This document shows, in pieces, positions 32,345 through 42,494 of a stretch of 64,000 nt of DNA (position 1 is the stretch's first letter; each line of letters begins with the position of its first letter). The position numbers and the translations under genes were made by a program. The notes under the pieces are model-generated. The model was given only the letters and a program-made list of their open reading frames with translations. It did not search any database and was not told the origin of the DNA. The stretch covers positions 59,942,652-60,006,651 of the forward strand of contig CM036755.1 in the NCBI GenBank assembly GCA_020796225.1. The letters are read 5' to 3'. This DNA comes from Arion vulgaris. Lineage: Eukaryota > Mollusca > Gastropoda > Stylommatophora > Arionidae.

Positions 32345-32665
32345 AGAATATTAGGTCAGATGTCCTGCCTCTGCAGCCGTCATGTTCAAACCATCAGTTA
32401 TACGATCGCGAGAGAAACCATCAGTTACATCCTGAATCCATCTTCTCCATGGTCTTCTCTTCTTCTCTTTGCCGGTATGCCTCCTCCATGATGTTCTTCT
32501 CCAGCCCTTCGTGTCTTTTTATATGTCCAAAATATCTCAATTTTCTCTTTCTTATTTGTAGCATCTGACAGTTTTCTTTGATTTTGAGTCCTTTCTGGAT
32601 ATATCTATTTGTTCTCTTCTCTATCCATGATATACGGAGGACTCTTCTGTAACACTTATATTCAA
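32345..32665 (-). mobile_element. LINE-C C-terminal fragment, second tandem copy
   Basis: Repeats the sequence of 32060-32300 and 12.96-13.3 kb (CCTGCCTCTGCAGCCGTCAT, CATCCTGAATCCATCTTCTC). Extends to ACGGAGGACTCTTCTGTAAC, shared with 13284-13304. A 20-base internal duplication (AAACCATCAGTTA) is visible at 32388 and 32416. Confidence 0.8.
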
Positions 32666-32669
32666 AAGC

Positions 32670-33165
32670 ACATATAATGATTTTTCACTGCTTTATTAAA
32701 TGCCCATGCTTTAGTTATAAATACATAAATATATATATTTATATAGATTTAATACTGATGGTTATGTGTGTGTGACTGTTACTGTTCTAACTATTTTCCA
32801 TTCAGTTATGCCACGTGAGAATAACAAGGTAGTAGATAGACGTTGAGGAAGACCGAGAGATAAGGGAGGGAAACTTTAAGAAATGGACAGGTTACAGTCT
32901 GGCAGAGTGCAACACCAAGGCGAAAGATAGAGAATGCTGGAGATTCATTGAAACCAACCTTGGATGTGGAGACGGCACCTGATGATGATGAGATAGACGT
33001 AGTCTGTGCATTTTTGTGTGTGGTCCATTATGCTTTGACGTTCTTTGGCTATGAGAAGCAGCGTTCTGCTTACGCTCTAAACGTATCCGGTTCGCATCCA
33101 GTGGGAAGTGCTCGGACTATCAGCCAGTCTAGATTCTTAATTTTATTGTAGTTTAGTTCAAGTAT
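32670..33165. other. No recognised feature
   Basis: No supported gene or repeat. GATGATGATGA at 32981 might be a LINE tail. Confidence 0.35.
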
Positions 33166-33173
33166 CTTCTTCT

Positions 33174-33356
33174 TCTTCTGCATTCTCACTAGATTGGGAT
33201 TTCGGATTCTCTAATAATGGCAGCAGTCTGCCTCAGATTATCAGCCACGCCATACAGTTTGTCTTCTGCGTTCTCACTAGATTAGGATTTCGGATTCTCT
33301 AATAAAGGCAGCCGTCTGTCTCAGATTATCAGCCACGCCATACAGTTTGTCTTGGA
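33174..33356. repeat. 88-bp tandem duplication
   Basis: TCTTCTGC(A/G)TTCTCACTAG recurs at 33174 and 33262. The units contain CAGATTATCAGCCACGCCAT and differ by only a few bases. Confidence 0.9.
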
Positions 33357-33358
33357 CA

Positions 33359-33685
33359 CTAGTGTAAGTGGGCCACCTCTTTCTTCTCAAGTCTGCATAC
33401 TGGGGCAGTTCTGTAGGATATAATTCCTATGATTTCTGCTTCCTGTTTGTGCCGACCTCTTCCTGCAGTAAGTTTTGGCCACCCTCGTGATGGTGGGTCT
33501 GACATTCTTACCGCGTGGCTAAATCTCAGAAGCAGATTGGCGACCGTAGAATCCGTTATCCCATTCCTCATTGTGAGGGGTCGTTGCACCATGTTATGCG
33601 CCTTGCGGCCTGGTGCATCCGTTTTCTGCAAGCATTTGTTTCGGGTTAGCATTCCTAGCGGACACATGCATCCGAATTCAGCCAA
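33359..33685 (-). other. 108-codon frame of a retroelement 5' region, unknown function
   Basis: The minus-strand frame reads MAEFGCMCPLGMLTRNKCLQ ... RPLTMRNGITDSTVANLLLR ... GWPKLTAGRGRHKQEAEI. It lies directly downstream of a SINE-3-type head (33690-33780 on the same strand). I recognise no domain. It could be the leader of a LINE that shares its 5' end with SINE-3. Confidence 0.35.
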
Positions 33686-33689
33686 ACCT

Positions 33690-33780
33690 CCTTAGTCGCC
33701 TCTTACGACATGCGTGACAGGTAACAGTGGTTCTATTCTTTGCATCCCAAATTTGGGTCCCGGTAACCACTCGGGCGGTT
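33690..33780 (-). mobile_element. SINE-3-type head
   Basis: The complement begins CCCGAGTGGTTACCGGGACC and includes CAAATTTGGGATGCAAAGAA, TAGAACCACTGTTACCTGTC, CGCATGTCGTAAGAGGCGAC. These words equal the 5' ends at 39.6 and 45.7 kb. Confidence 0.75.
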
Positions 33781-33794
33781 CAAGTATCTAATCA

Positions 33795-34345
33795 TTAGGA
33801 TTAATGAGACAGTCGGCCGAGACGGACGATTAAATATAGGTTACACGTTAAGCAGATCAAGTAAAAGAGAACACTTAGCATTTGAACATTGTTTCCAAGA
33901 TTATCGATATAGGGGAAGACTGCGGTAAAACTATGTAGCAATAGCGAAACGCGTACAAAAACAATAATAAAACAAAGCAACGTTTCTACCAAAAGGCCGT
34001 TGGGATGTTTCTGTCGTAGTCTATATGGTGTTTATTGCTGTGAAATTCATCACTCATGTTATATCGTTTGCTTAATTAGGCTTTTTGGTCGAAACGTTGC
34101 TGTGTTTTGTTATTGTTTTTGTATTTTGTAAAACTAGAGTACTTTGTTTTTACGTATGTCGCCATTAATTAAGATTGCAATGGAGCACAGCTACCCGTTT
34201 CAAATTCATTAACACTGGTTTAATTCCTATATACTTTAAGCATTTTAAAAATTAGAATGGGGATACTCTACTGTGTAGAGAGGTTCGTGTACTGCCGCTG
34301 AGATCATTCTATGTAAAAAATAGAATGAAGCACACATGGTCTAAA
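33795..34345 (+). mobile_element. SINE-1 split by inverted-repeat element FB3
   Basis: The middle block (GAGACGGACGATTAAATATA, AGTAAAAGAGAACACTTAGC) lies at 33821-33885. The 3' block (GTGTACTGCCGCTGAGATC, AGCACACATGGT) lies at 34200-34340. FB3 occupies the space between. Confidence 0.65.
33890..34190. mobile_element. FB3: 0.3-kb inverted-repeat element
   Basis: 33912-33997 is the inverted complement of 34079-34170. Both arms contain TTTTGGT(C/A)GAAACGTTGCT, ATTGTTTTTGTA, TTTTAC and CGCxATT. A single arm also occurs at 1740-1855. The motif GGTCGAAACG resembles one strand of a hammerhead ribozyme core, but the CTGATGA part is degenerate. Confidence 0.65.
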
Positions 34346-34346
34346 G

Positions 34347-34606
34347 GTCTTCTTCGAACGATCCACACCGATCACTCGTTGACGATTCTTTGTGATTTGT
34401 ATGTGATCTGAGCCTAAGAGCGATTGTACATTGGGCCAATCATGCGCCTACAAGTAGGCCAGAACATCCGATTTCTGCAGTATTTTTTATTTTTATAACA
34501 CATAGCTAGGTCCCTACATCAGTCGCCTCTTACGACATGCCTTGTAGGTCGCCATGTTAGTATTCTTTGTTTCCCTTGCCAGTCCCGGCAACACACGGAT
34601 AGTTTA
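34347..34606 (-). mobile_element. SINE-2, complete
   Basis: Complement, with CTTCTTCG tail at the left and CCGGCAACACACGGATAG head at the right. The body matches other copies. Confidence 0.8.
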
Positions 34607-34649
34607 AGCGTTTAACGACGAAGGATTTACATTATTGAACCAGGTTGCC

Positions 34650-34960
34650 ACACATTGCTCGGAACATTTCCGCTGCTCGCGACTTATGGATCATCATCCA
34701 GTAGCTTGTCCCTTCCGGAACTTGACTCCCATGGCTCTGTGCAAGTTGGCTGACGTCAGCAGCAGTCATTCTCAGATGACATCCTGCACCCATCGTCTTC
34801 TAGGTTTTCCTCTCGTTCATCTTCTAGACTCCATTCCTTCCAAATTAATTTCACCATGCACTGATGTCGTGTGATGTCTCCGTATTGACTTGTGGATAGT
34901 AATGAAAGAAAAAAAGAACTCCTTAACTTTCTCGCAAACAATGTCCCGACTCCTCAAGCG
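34650..34960 (-). mobile_element. LINE-C-related C-terminal fragment
   Basis: CTGACGTCAGCAGCAGTCAT, CATCCTGCACCCATCGTCTT and CTAGGTTTTCCTCTCG are the complement of a W-V-Q-D-V type tail (R-R-W-V-Q-D-V, T-A-A-D-V). A second copy is at 43.09-43.2 kb. Confidence 0.6.
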
Positions 34961-34964
34961 GGCA

Positions 34965-35540
34965 GAAGTATGTACAGAGCCGATATCATCAATGCGGTAC
35001 ACTCTCATTTATGTGATATGGGCGAGTCTTAGACATTGGAACGAGTTCGAGAATTGGGAGTTAAGTTTGGACATGCCAGACAGTGTCGTCTTCGTGATAG
35101 AGAGAGAAGATATGCTAATCAACTTATCATGGGTACGGTGAGCAATTGGAGTTTGAGATGGCTGCTGCAGCGGAGGGCAGAGCACGAATGAGAATGCCCA
35201 ATTTGCCATGACGTCGATCGCAAAAATAACATAACGAACTCCGTAGCTTTGTAAAAAGAGAATAAAGAAATAAAGAGTATTAAGAGTCCACAGGGAAAGC
35301 ATCGGAGCCAATGAATATGATCAATAAAAAGACAGTAAACAAATATTACGTTCTTCCTTGTAAACAAATATTAATTACAAGATTCAAACCCCAAACACCT
35401 ATCTCTTCCGCACACCAGGCCATGACTCTACTACACACGAGCGGTTTTAAGAACACATCGAGCTCGTTATTCGATAAACAATTCTAGGAGTCTGAAAAAA
35501 GGTCTGTAGAGGACAGTACAGGGAGGTCAGTATTTTAACA
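34965..35540. other. Mostly unrecognised; small repeat at 35280-35400
   Basis: CCACAGGGAAAGCATCGG and ATATGATCAATAAAAAGACA resemble 869-905. GATTCAAACCCC near 35382 could be the complement of a B box. Nothing else supported. Confidence 0.35.
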
Positions 35541-35544
35541 TGCA

Positions 35545-35720
35545 ACCTACAGAACACAAGGTAACTCATCATTATTAACAGAAGTTCAGTGATAATGGTC
35601 ATATAAATAAATCAATCAGTCACTCAATCAATCAATCAGTCAGCATCACGGTGCTATATAATTTCTAATTCTATCGATGTATAATGAGACATTCACAATA
35701 ACCTGTTATATAACTTGTAT
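35545..35720 (+). repeat. Dispersed repeat, partner of 12.65-12.80 kb
   Basis: GGTCATATAAATAAATCAAT, then CAGCATCACGGTGCTATATA and CGATGTATAATGAGACATTC, in the order seen inverted at 12.65-12.8 kb. The two ends (AGCACCGTGATG-like) may be SINE tails. Confidence 0.6.
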
Positions 35721-35724
35721 CTCT

Positions 35725-36185
35725 GAGGACACTACTTAAATTCACTGTATGTACTTCTGTATATGTATTTCATCAATTTCTCTGTTCTAAAAATATCACT
35801 TTCTGCTTCAATCCTCAAGAGAGGTTTCCCATGTCCAACATCCTGCTCTTTGAAACACACATAAACATGGTTTGCTAGCAATAAAACAATGTTGTTATAA
35901 ATAATATTATGTTTAGCGCTTGTTTATAACCACAATATAACTTTTGATTGAACCAAAAAAACGTTAATAGGATCAGACCAAATATAACATCTTGATCAAA
36001 TATTGGTTGAAGAGAATGTCCAACATATTATGTTGTTTGTCATTTCTATAGATTGGTTTCATTTTTATGCGTATTCCTTGTTGGTATTTTGTTTTAACTT
36101 TCAAATGTGTTATTATGTTTTCCGTTTTCCCATTGTTTTTTCTTCTAGATAATTGTTTTTAAAAAGGTTATACAAGTAGAAGGGT
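35725..36185. other. No recognised feature
   Basis: AT-rich, nothing supported. Confidence 0.4.
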
Positions 36186-36200
36186 TGACTTTATTGTACC

Positions 36201-36355
36201 GGATTTTACCCCATTAAACCGCGTTTTACCCCATTACACTACGTTTTACCCCATTACACCGCGTTTTACCCCATTACACTACGTTTTACCCCATTAAACC
36301 ACGTTTTACCCCATTAAACCACGTTTTACCCCATTACACCGCGTTTTACCCCATA
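36201..36355. repeat. 20-bp tandem repeat, 8 copies
   Basis: Unit CGTTTTACCCCATTAAACCG/A with ATTACACTA variants, stepping exactly 20 bp. Confidence 0.93.
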
Positions 36356-36489
36356 TTGCTAGGTCCCTCTCCGCGGACACGACATGCTACCTGCTGAGAG
36401 TATTGCACAAAGCATGACATCCGTAGCTCCAGCAATAATCCTAGGGATCTCTAGAAAAGTAAACACTTGCGAAAAAAACTGTGTGGTCC

Positions 36490-36500
36490 GGATTCGAACC
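36490..36500 (-). promoter_or_regulatory. Pol III B box of SINE-6
   Basis: The complement reads GGTTCGAATCC, identical to the tRNA T-arm consensus. It belongs to a SINE rather than a tRNA gene: no acceptor or anticodon stem closes around it. Confidence 0.75.
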
Positions 36501-36564
36501 CACGACTTGCGACTTGCAATGCAGGGTATACGAGTACTTAGCCACAGAGACTCCAATTTTAAAA

Positions 36565-36920
36565 GATAGCGTTATTTATTCTTCCTTCTTTCCCCTCGTT
36601 ATATTGAAATATTATGTACATATGTAATGTTGTCTCCTATATCTTCTCTTTTTATTTTCTTCGTTCTCTCGAAATCAACCACCTATTAGTAATAGCCGTC
36701 CAATTCAAGCGAGGCTGACAACAGTCTCAGACGTGTGCTGATGCACCTCTCTGGTGTGTGCGGAAGTGAATGTAGAGTCCAATCCTAGAATACAATTCAG
36801 TATCACAACCACTTATTACAAAACTGTGGTATGTATGTGATTGGAGCAATAGATTGGGAATTCGTTGTGCTAGTTAAACGCTTACAGACCCGTAGATAAG
36901 TACATTTGTTTTCTGCATGA
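36565..36920. other. No recognised feature
   Basis: Nothing supported. Confidence 0.4.
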
Positions 36921-36924
36921 TTTT

Positions 36925-37125
36925 ATTTCGGGTTCGCTCCCGACGTTCTGAGTTCGAATCACGCTGCCAACAGTTTGGTTTCAAATTGGGTCGCGTGGAT
37001 TTTTACAAAAGGACGATGACACCACCCGTTCTGAAAGCAATGGCAAACTACTGAACGTAAAAATGCCTAGAAAATCACAAACAGCGTTAAACCGCTGGGG
37101 TTGATTCATGCAAAGGATATCCGAT
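36925..37125 (+). mobile_element. SINE-4 copy
   Basis: Begins near GGGTTCGCTCCCGACGTTCT and has a B-box-like AGTTCGAATCA (36951-36961), then GTGGATTTTTACAAAAGGAC, GAAAGCAATGGCAAACTACT and GCAAAGGATATCC. Collinear with 50.13-50.33 kb. Confidence 0.8.
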
Positions 37126-37284
37126 TTCCCCTAATTAGGATTACTAAAAACCTCACCTATGGAAGTCCTTTTCCTAATGCGAGCCAGAGCCTCGAAGGAC
37201 TTGCGGTCGCGGTTTTCCGGACAACATCACTGGGAAATAGGGTTGGCTTGTAAATTTGTGTTCCAGTCATCATCAGCAGTAGAA

Positions 37285-37768
37285 GGGCATCTGTACCGTA
37301 AAGGTTAGGTGCTCGTCTCTACTGCCAAAGGTACGTTCACTCCCTCGTGGAGCCATCCGGATATTTTTGCAGAGATTCCTGATCTCAGTGTAGGTGATAT
37401 CGAGTTCCTAGACCTATCGGAGACGGACAATAAAACGTAGGGCCCGTGTTCATTTTGAGCACGTAAAAGAACCCTTGACAGTTCAGAATCGAGTATAGCA
37501 GGCTGGAAAAGCGATGTCCGGGTAAGATTCATTAGAAAAAGATTTTAAATAAAATTCTTACAAAAATATTTACTCTATCTTCAAAATTACAACGGAGACC
37601 ATCCCCGGTGCTACGGAGTTTGTGCACTGTAGCTAAGATTTTTCTGTGTAAGAAAGAGATGGGAGCACACATGGTTATTAAGCGAAGTGCAATGTAAGAA
37701 AGAGATGGGAGCACACATGGTTATTAAGCGAAGTGCAATGATGCTGGTTTTATCAATCAATCAATCAA
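37285..37768 (+). mobile_element. SINE-1, complete
   Basis: tRNA-like head (CTGTACCGTAAAGGTTAGGT), then GATCTCAGTGTAGGTGATAT, TATCGGAGACGGACAATAAA, GAGCACGTAAAAGAACCC, the 3' block GTGTAAGAAAGAGATGGGAG and tail ATCAATCAATCAA. Inside the 3' block 47 bp are duplicated in tandem (units starting at 37646 and 37693). Confidence 0.87.
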
Positions 37769-37807
37769 CAGTAAGCTACTAATTTTTCACTTTTTGCACT
37801 TCCTAGA

Positions 37808-38097
37808 GGGAAACTAAGCAACTCTAACTAAGCAACTCTAACTAAGCAACTCTAACTAAGCAACTCTAACTAAGCAACTCTAACTAAGCAACTCTAACTA
37901 AGCTACTCTAACTAAGCAACTCTAACTAAGCAACTCTAACTAAGCAACTCTAACTAAGCAACTCTAACTAAGCAACTCTAACTAAGCAACTCTAACTAAG
38001 CAACTCTAACTAAGCAACTCTAACTAAGCAACTCTAACTAAGCAACTCTAACTAAGCAACTCTAACTAAGCAACTCTAACTAAGCAACTCTAACTCT
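37808..38097. repeat. 14-bp satellite (CTAACTAAGCAACT)n, about 20 copies
   Basis: Unit of 14 bp, nearly perfect; one unit reads AAGCTACT. Confidence 0.97.
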
Positions 38098-38368
38098 ACC
38101 GAATTCATAGCCATTCGCAGAACACACTTAGTACACCGACCGCCTCTAATATAAACGTTACTGTCTTCTACAGTTTACACGGAGACGTTTCCAACATTGT
38201 CTCATTACTAAATATATCACTTTTTAAACAGTCGTAAGATATATCCTATGCAATCTTGTGGTCAGGTCCACGTGTTAGCTAGTTTGTTCCTTTCGTGCCA
38301 AAGACGGCACATATGGCAGATGTTTTAGAGCTCCGTGTGATGCGGTTCGTTGCTAGCAGTTGGAGATC

Positions 38369-38730
38369 TTAAACGGTTTTACATCCCAATAGTTCACTTT
38401 CTTGTAGAATAGTTCTGCGTAGGGTGGTCTTAGGTCTTCCACGTTTTCTTTTCCCAACTGGTGACCACATAAGGACTTGTCGATTTAGTCTCTTTTCGTC
38501 TGATCTAAGAACATGACCTAAATATTTCCATCTTTGTTTCCTTATAATAGTTGATATGGGTTGTTGCTTTGTTCTATCTTTCATTGTGTTATTCGATACG
38601 AAATCACTTCATTTTACATTTAGTAATTTTCGGAGACATTTATTCTCAAAGCTGTCCAGTTTCTTATCAATTTTATTTGTTGATTTCCAACTTTCATAAC
38701 CGTAGATCAGTACAGGAATCAGACATGACC
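38369..38730 (-). mobile_element. LINE-J C-terminal fragment
   Basis: The minus-strand frame (38369-38584) reads IIRKQRWKYLGHVLRSDEKR, NRQVLMWSPVGKRKRGRPKT and RRTILQESEL. W-x-Y-L-GH-V-L-R and GKRKRGRP are diagnostic of this group of non-LTR tails. Confidence 0.85.
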
Positions 38731-39009
38731 AAAAACAATTTAACTTTTGTACATATACTAACTATATCCACATGCACATGTATTGAGGTCTACGTGTATA
38801 TTTGAATTAATTGATATTTCGAAATGTTATATACATGTTCCTGCGGAGTAGACTGTTTTATTCCGAGACACATATTGACAACATGCTGACACTGACATCG
38901 AGCTGTTTGACGACATTTCTAGTCAATGTGTCTTATCAAGTTTGTATTGTCTAGTACGTAGGCAAAATATACTAATATGGCCTGTTCTGTTGTGGTCTTT
39001 GATGAAGTC

Positions 39010-39262
39010 TTTCCCATATTAATATGCAGTGTTTGCCTTGTAGTCACCGAGAAGACATATCTTGTCCATACTAATATGCAGTGTTTGCCTTGTAGTCACC
39101 GAGAAGACAGATCTTGTCCATACTAATATGCAGTGTTTGCCTTGTAGTCACCGGGAAGACATATAATATGGAGTGTTTGTCTTCTAGTCACCGGCAAGAC
39201 AGATCTTGTCCATACTAATATGGAGTGTTTGCCTTCTAGTCATCGGGAAGACAGATTTTGTC
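39010..39262. repeat. 52-bp tandem repeat, about 5 copies
   Basis: CATACTAATATGCAGTGTTT recurs at 39067 and 39119 with a 52-bp step. Flanking units are less exact, and one is shortened at 39150-39180. Confidence 0.9.
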
Positions 39263-39610
39263 AACATGGAACTGCATTTGTCTAGATATCAAACTAAAAC
39301 AACATACCATTATAAAGGGAATGTGTCAGCCGTTATTAGCGGCCAGGAAACTACACATGCAAATAACTCAATTGCTGTTACAACAGATTTCAACTTATAT
39401 TCTCCGAATCGAGGGGAATTTTTGTTCGTGCTTATTGGCCTACACACTCTGATAAAACCAATACAAGTTTTGTCCCTATGTTGAAAGGCCCGTGCCTTGG
39501 CTTAAAGAGGCTTGCATCCTCTACAAAAGAAAAACACACATAAAACTGCAGATATTCTCCTTATGATGGTCTTGACTTCATAAAAAGGTCGTAGTTTATA
39601 GATATTCTTA

Positions 39611-39872
39611 TGCCCGAGTGGTTACCGGGACCCAAAATTGGGGCGTAAAGAATAGAACCACTGTTACCTGTCACACATGTCGTAAGAGGCGACTAAGGAG
39701 GTTTGGATGAAATCGGATGCACGTGCCCTAAACGTGTTGAAGTCTATGCGTTTAGGGGCCTACCAAACCAATGTGCAACGTATACACGTTCTTGGCAAAG
39801 ATCAAACATATCACAAAGAGTGATTAGAATTGGTCGTAAAGAACGAACACAAAGAAGAAGAAGAAGGAGATA
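39611..39872 (+). mobile_element. SINE-3, complete
   Basis: Starts GCCCGAGTGGTTACCGGGAC, then AATAGAACCACTGTTACCTG, CATGTCGTAAGAGGCGACTA, GAAGTCTATGCGTTTAGGGG, GTGCAACGTATACACGTTCT and ends in four GAA units. Confidence 0.87.
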
Positions 39873-39917
39873 GATATTCTTAGACACATCATTCTTCATT
39901 CAATATATATATATATA

Positions 39918-40268
39918 TATGGCTTTTTCGTCTTAACAAACGGTAAATTCGAAAGTGTTTTACCGTGACAACTTCTGAGTTTTCGCTTTTCTTTCTTGTC
40001 GTTCAGCACATATATCTCTTTTCAAAATACTCTGCGCCATTACGCAATATCGCTTTGCACACAACTCTGTCATCAGCTAGCTATTCCCTTGTGCTGGGAC
40101 CTATAGAAAAGTTCTTCATTGAGGCTTGCCGACATTTTTATATCTGAGCAGTGGTCTGCCATGGTGCCTCTTCCACTCCTAAAGTTCACAGAACAACATT
40201 TGTTTTGGTATCTGACAATTTTCCATTTTTCTCACATACCCCAACCATCTTAGTAGTATACTGCTGAG
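39918..40268 (-). mobile_element. LINE-A 3' end
   Basis: Complement of the LINE-A end: 3' UTR block at 39958-39980, then the coding tail up to the CCAACCATCTTAGTAG segment. Foldback FB2 borders it at 40270. Confidence 0.8.
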
Positions 40269-40269
40269 C

Positions 40270-41473
40270 CACAGACAACTCTAGATAACTATGCCAGACA
40301 TCTAGCCGGGGATTCCCTATCCTAGATTAGAAACGAGGGAAAGAAATTACAGATGTTTGATAGAACACTGCCCGTTTGTGTGTAATTGTTCTCAATTATG
40401 TGAGTCTATGGTTATGTATTGATGAAAAATATCCATAATATTGATATACCTTATTGTTAAACTTAACTTATTGCATAATATAACTTTGTTTTAGCATTTT
40501 GTGTTTTTTAAATGAATTCGTCTATATACAACAATACTGGAATGTGAGGTCCAGTGGTGTAGTTGTGGTCTGATTTCCCATAATTCTTGCCTGAATCCGA
40601 AGGCCTATGAGTTTATAGTTGGCTTTGGCTGAGCATCCAAGATATCGAGACTTATTGCCTTCCAGCCACAGTTATATTAAATCCGTTTCTCTGTTTGAAA
40701 TGCGTCTTCAAATATTGTAACGGAAACCGTAAGTAGTGATTAATGATGTGAGATGACGTAAAACAGTAACTTAAACACCATCATCATCCCACCAACTGCT
40801 ATCGATAATGTCTGGGTCATTAATACAACACTGGTTCTATTACCACTCATATCAAACAGTGGCTGGATCATAAACTATCCATTTCTACACAACAAACGAC
40901 AGGGCCATCATCTCCTACATGTTTCAAACAGCGAGAAGATTACTATAACATTCAGATGAAAAGGCGATAAACAAAAGACCAAAGACCAGGAATAAATACA
41001 ATAATCTAATAGTAATTAATATTGTGGACGAAGTAGCTATACCTGGACACATTCAGTTTTAATGTTAGTTCACAAATACAGAATAAACTCAAGCTGGCGA
41101 GCAATGAACCAGGACAGAGGCAAGTATAAACTTATGGACTTCGGACTCAGGTAAGAATTATGGAAAATCAGACCACAACTACACCACGTGACCTCGCATT
41201 CCAGTTTTGTTGTATATAGGCAAATTAATGTTAAAATCAACACAAAATACTAAATCAAAGTTATATTATGTAACAAGTTCAGTTTAACAATAAGGAATAT
41301 CAATATTATGAATAGTTTTCACCAATAAATAACCATAGACTCACAGAATTGAGTAAAATTGCAAAATGCTTGCAGTGTTCTATCAAACATCTGTAATTTC
41401 CAGCTCCCTTTTCTGATCTAGGTCAGGGAATCCATGGTGAGTTGTCTGGCCTAGTTATCTAGAGTTGGCTGTG
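40270..41473. mobile_element. FB2: foldback element, 1.2 kb, with about 355-bp inverted arms
   Basis: The left arm 40270-about 40625 and right arm about 41122-41473 are inverted copies at roughly 80% by eye. Shared words include CAACTCTAGATAACTA, AAATTACAGATGTTTGATAG, TGTGAGTCTATGGTTAT, CATAATATTGATAT, TATATACAACAA and GTGGTGTAGTTGTGGTCTGA. The roughly 0.5-kb centre holds no long frame or known motif. No flanking duplication was found. The left flank is LINE-A. Confidence 0.9.
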
Positions 41474-41489
41474 ATCAGGCTGACATTAT

Positions 41490-41735
41490 AAATTCCCTAA
41501 AGGACAGAGGACGTGTACACGATTGAAGTAATAGTGCTGAATCTACAACACTAACCAGACTGCAAGAATTTAAAGTCAACTGTGGTGTAGCTAGACAAGA
41601 AAACTATGCTGGTAGACAAAGAAGAATAGTAAGCCGACAAAGAACCGGGGTCGTTAGTCGTCACATACTGAGAGACATAATTAAGGGGAAGATCGGATCA
41701 CTTACGACTAATTGGTTCGACAAGCAGTGATGATG
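41490..41735 (+). mobile_element. LINE-G 3' end fragment
   Basis: Reads TLTRLQEFKVNCGVARQENY and RQRTGVVSRHILRDIIKGK, collinear with LTRLREISVDIGAARTAQH and HRTGMLGLWTL of the copy at 63.0-63.12 kb. Ends in AGATCGGATCAC ... GCAGTGATGATGAT, close to the SINE-1 3' end. Confidence 0.65.
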
Positions 41736-41741
41736 ATACGA

Positions 41742-41800
41742 TAACTAAACTAAACTAAACTAAACTAAACTAAACTAAACTAAACTAAACTAAACTAAAT
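41742..41800. repeat. (AACTA)n microsatellite
   Basis: About 11 pentamers immediately after LINE-G; may be its 3' tail. Confidence 0.93.
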
Positions 41801-41802
41801 AC

Positions 41803-42490
41803 AGAATAAACAAATAAATACAAATAATACAGAAACATGTTCGCTGAGTTGTCGATAACTCGCTGCTCTAGTGATCTCGTGCCGTGGATCGATGCCAGCT
41901 TGTCAAAACTTTGTCGTGTTTACATGCTGCGAGGTTAGACTATAGGAAAAAAAAATACGTTACTTATTTTTCTAAATAGCAGCTACTTCTGTAGTCAAAC
42001 TAGTTTACCACTGTTTTAATGTATATGTCTGTTTGAAATGTCAAATATCGTAATATTTTTTCAAGCGCTTTTTAACCCCCTGTGAGTGCTTCGTAGACCA
42101 CTTTAGGTCCGCGGATCAAATTTTGGGAAACGCTGTATTACGCAATGTATACATCGACAAACTTCATTAACAAATAACTAGGTAAAGAAATCATATGAAA
42201 AGTTGAATAATAGTGGCGGTAACATACATATTCCTGCACGAAATAGCTGAACAATTCTTATGATACCAGAGGGGGACGTTCAAACGTTTGTTTTATTCAT
42301 GATGTTTAAAACAAAGTTGCACGACCACACTAAGTTTGTTTATAATACAACTAATCTCTTTAAACTGAGCATCCTTCCAACTTAAGAGCCAGTCTTACAT
42401 TTATTATAATAAGGCTTGTAGACTATTAAAACATGACTCCCGTGAAGGTAAATTTCGTGGAAGAATGTAGTTTGTATATACGTTTTAACT
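41803..42490. other. Mostly unrecognised; hAT-like right end at about 42137
   Basis: GGTCCGCGGATCAAATTTTG then GGAAACGCTG at 42107-42137 looks like the inverted terminus of hAT-N3 (compare 8998). Nothing else supported. Confidence 0.35.
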
Positions 42491-42494
42491 GAGG

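Larger units (their letters stand above)
36190..36562 (-). mobile_element. SINE-6 with an internal 20-bp array
   Basis: On the minus strand, the head carries CTCTGTGGCTAAGTACTCGT and the perfect B box GGTTCGAATCC (36490-36500). The body follows with AGCTACGGATGTCATGCTTT. At the point where other copies have one GGTTTTACxxx unit, this copy has eight 20-bp units (36201-36355). Confidence 0.8.

Noticed and set aside
36490..36500. tRNA gene suggested by a perfect B box (also at 819, 15682 and 29498)
   Set aside because: Each box sits in a dispersed repeat with a SINE body and tail or flanking duplication. I could not close a tRNA cloverleaf.
37808..38097. Telomere-like repeat
   Set aside because: The 14-bp unit CTAACTAAGCAACT is unlike animal telomere repeats and sits between ordinary repeats.
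39206..39484. 92-codon frame beginning in the 52-bp repeat
   Set aside because: Starts inside a tandem repeat, has no family features and no splice or codon-bias support that I can see.
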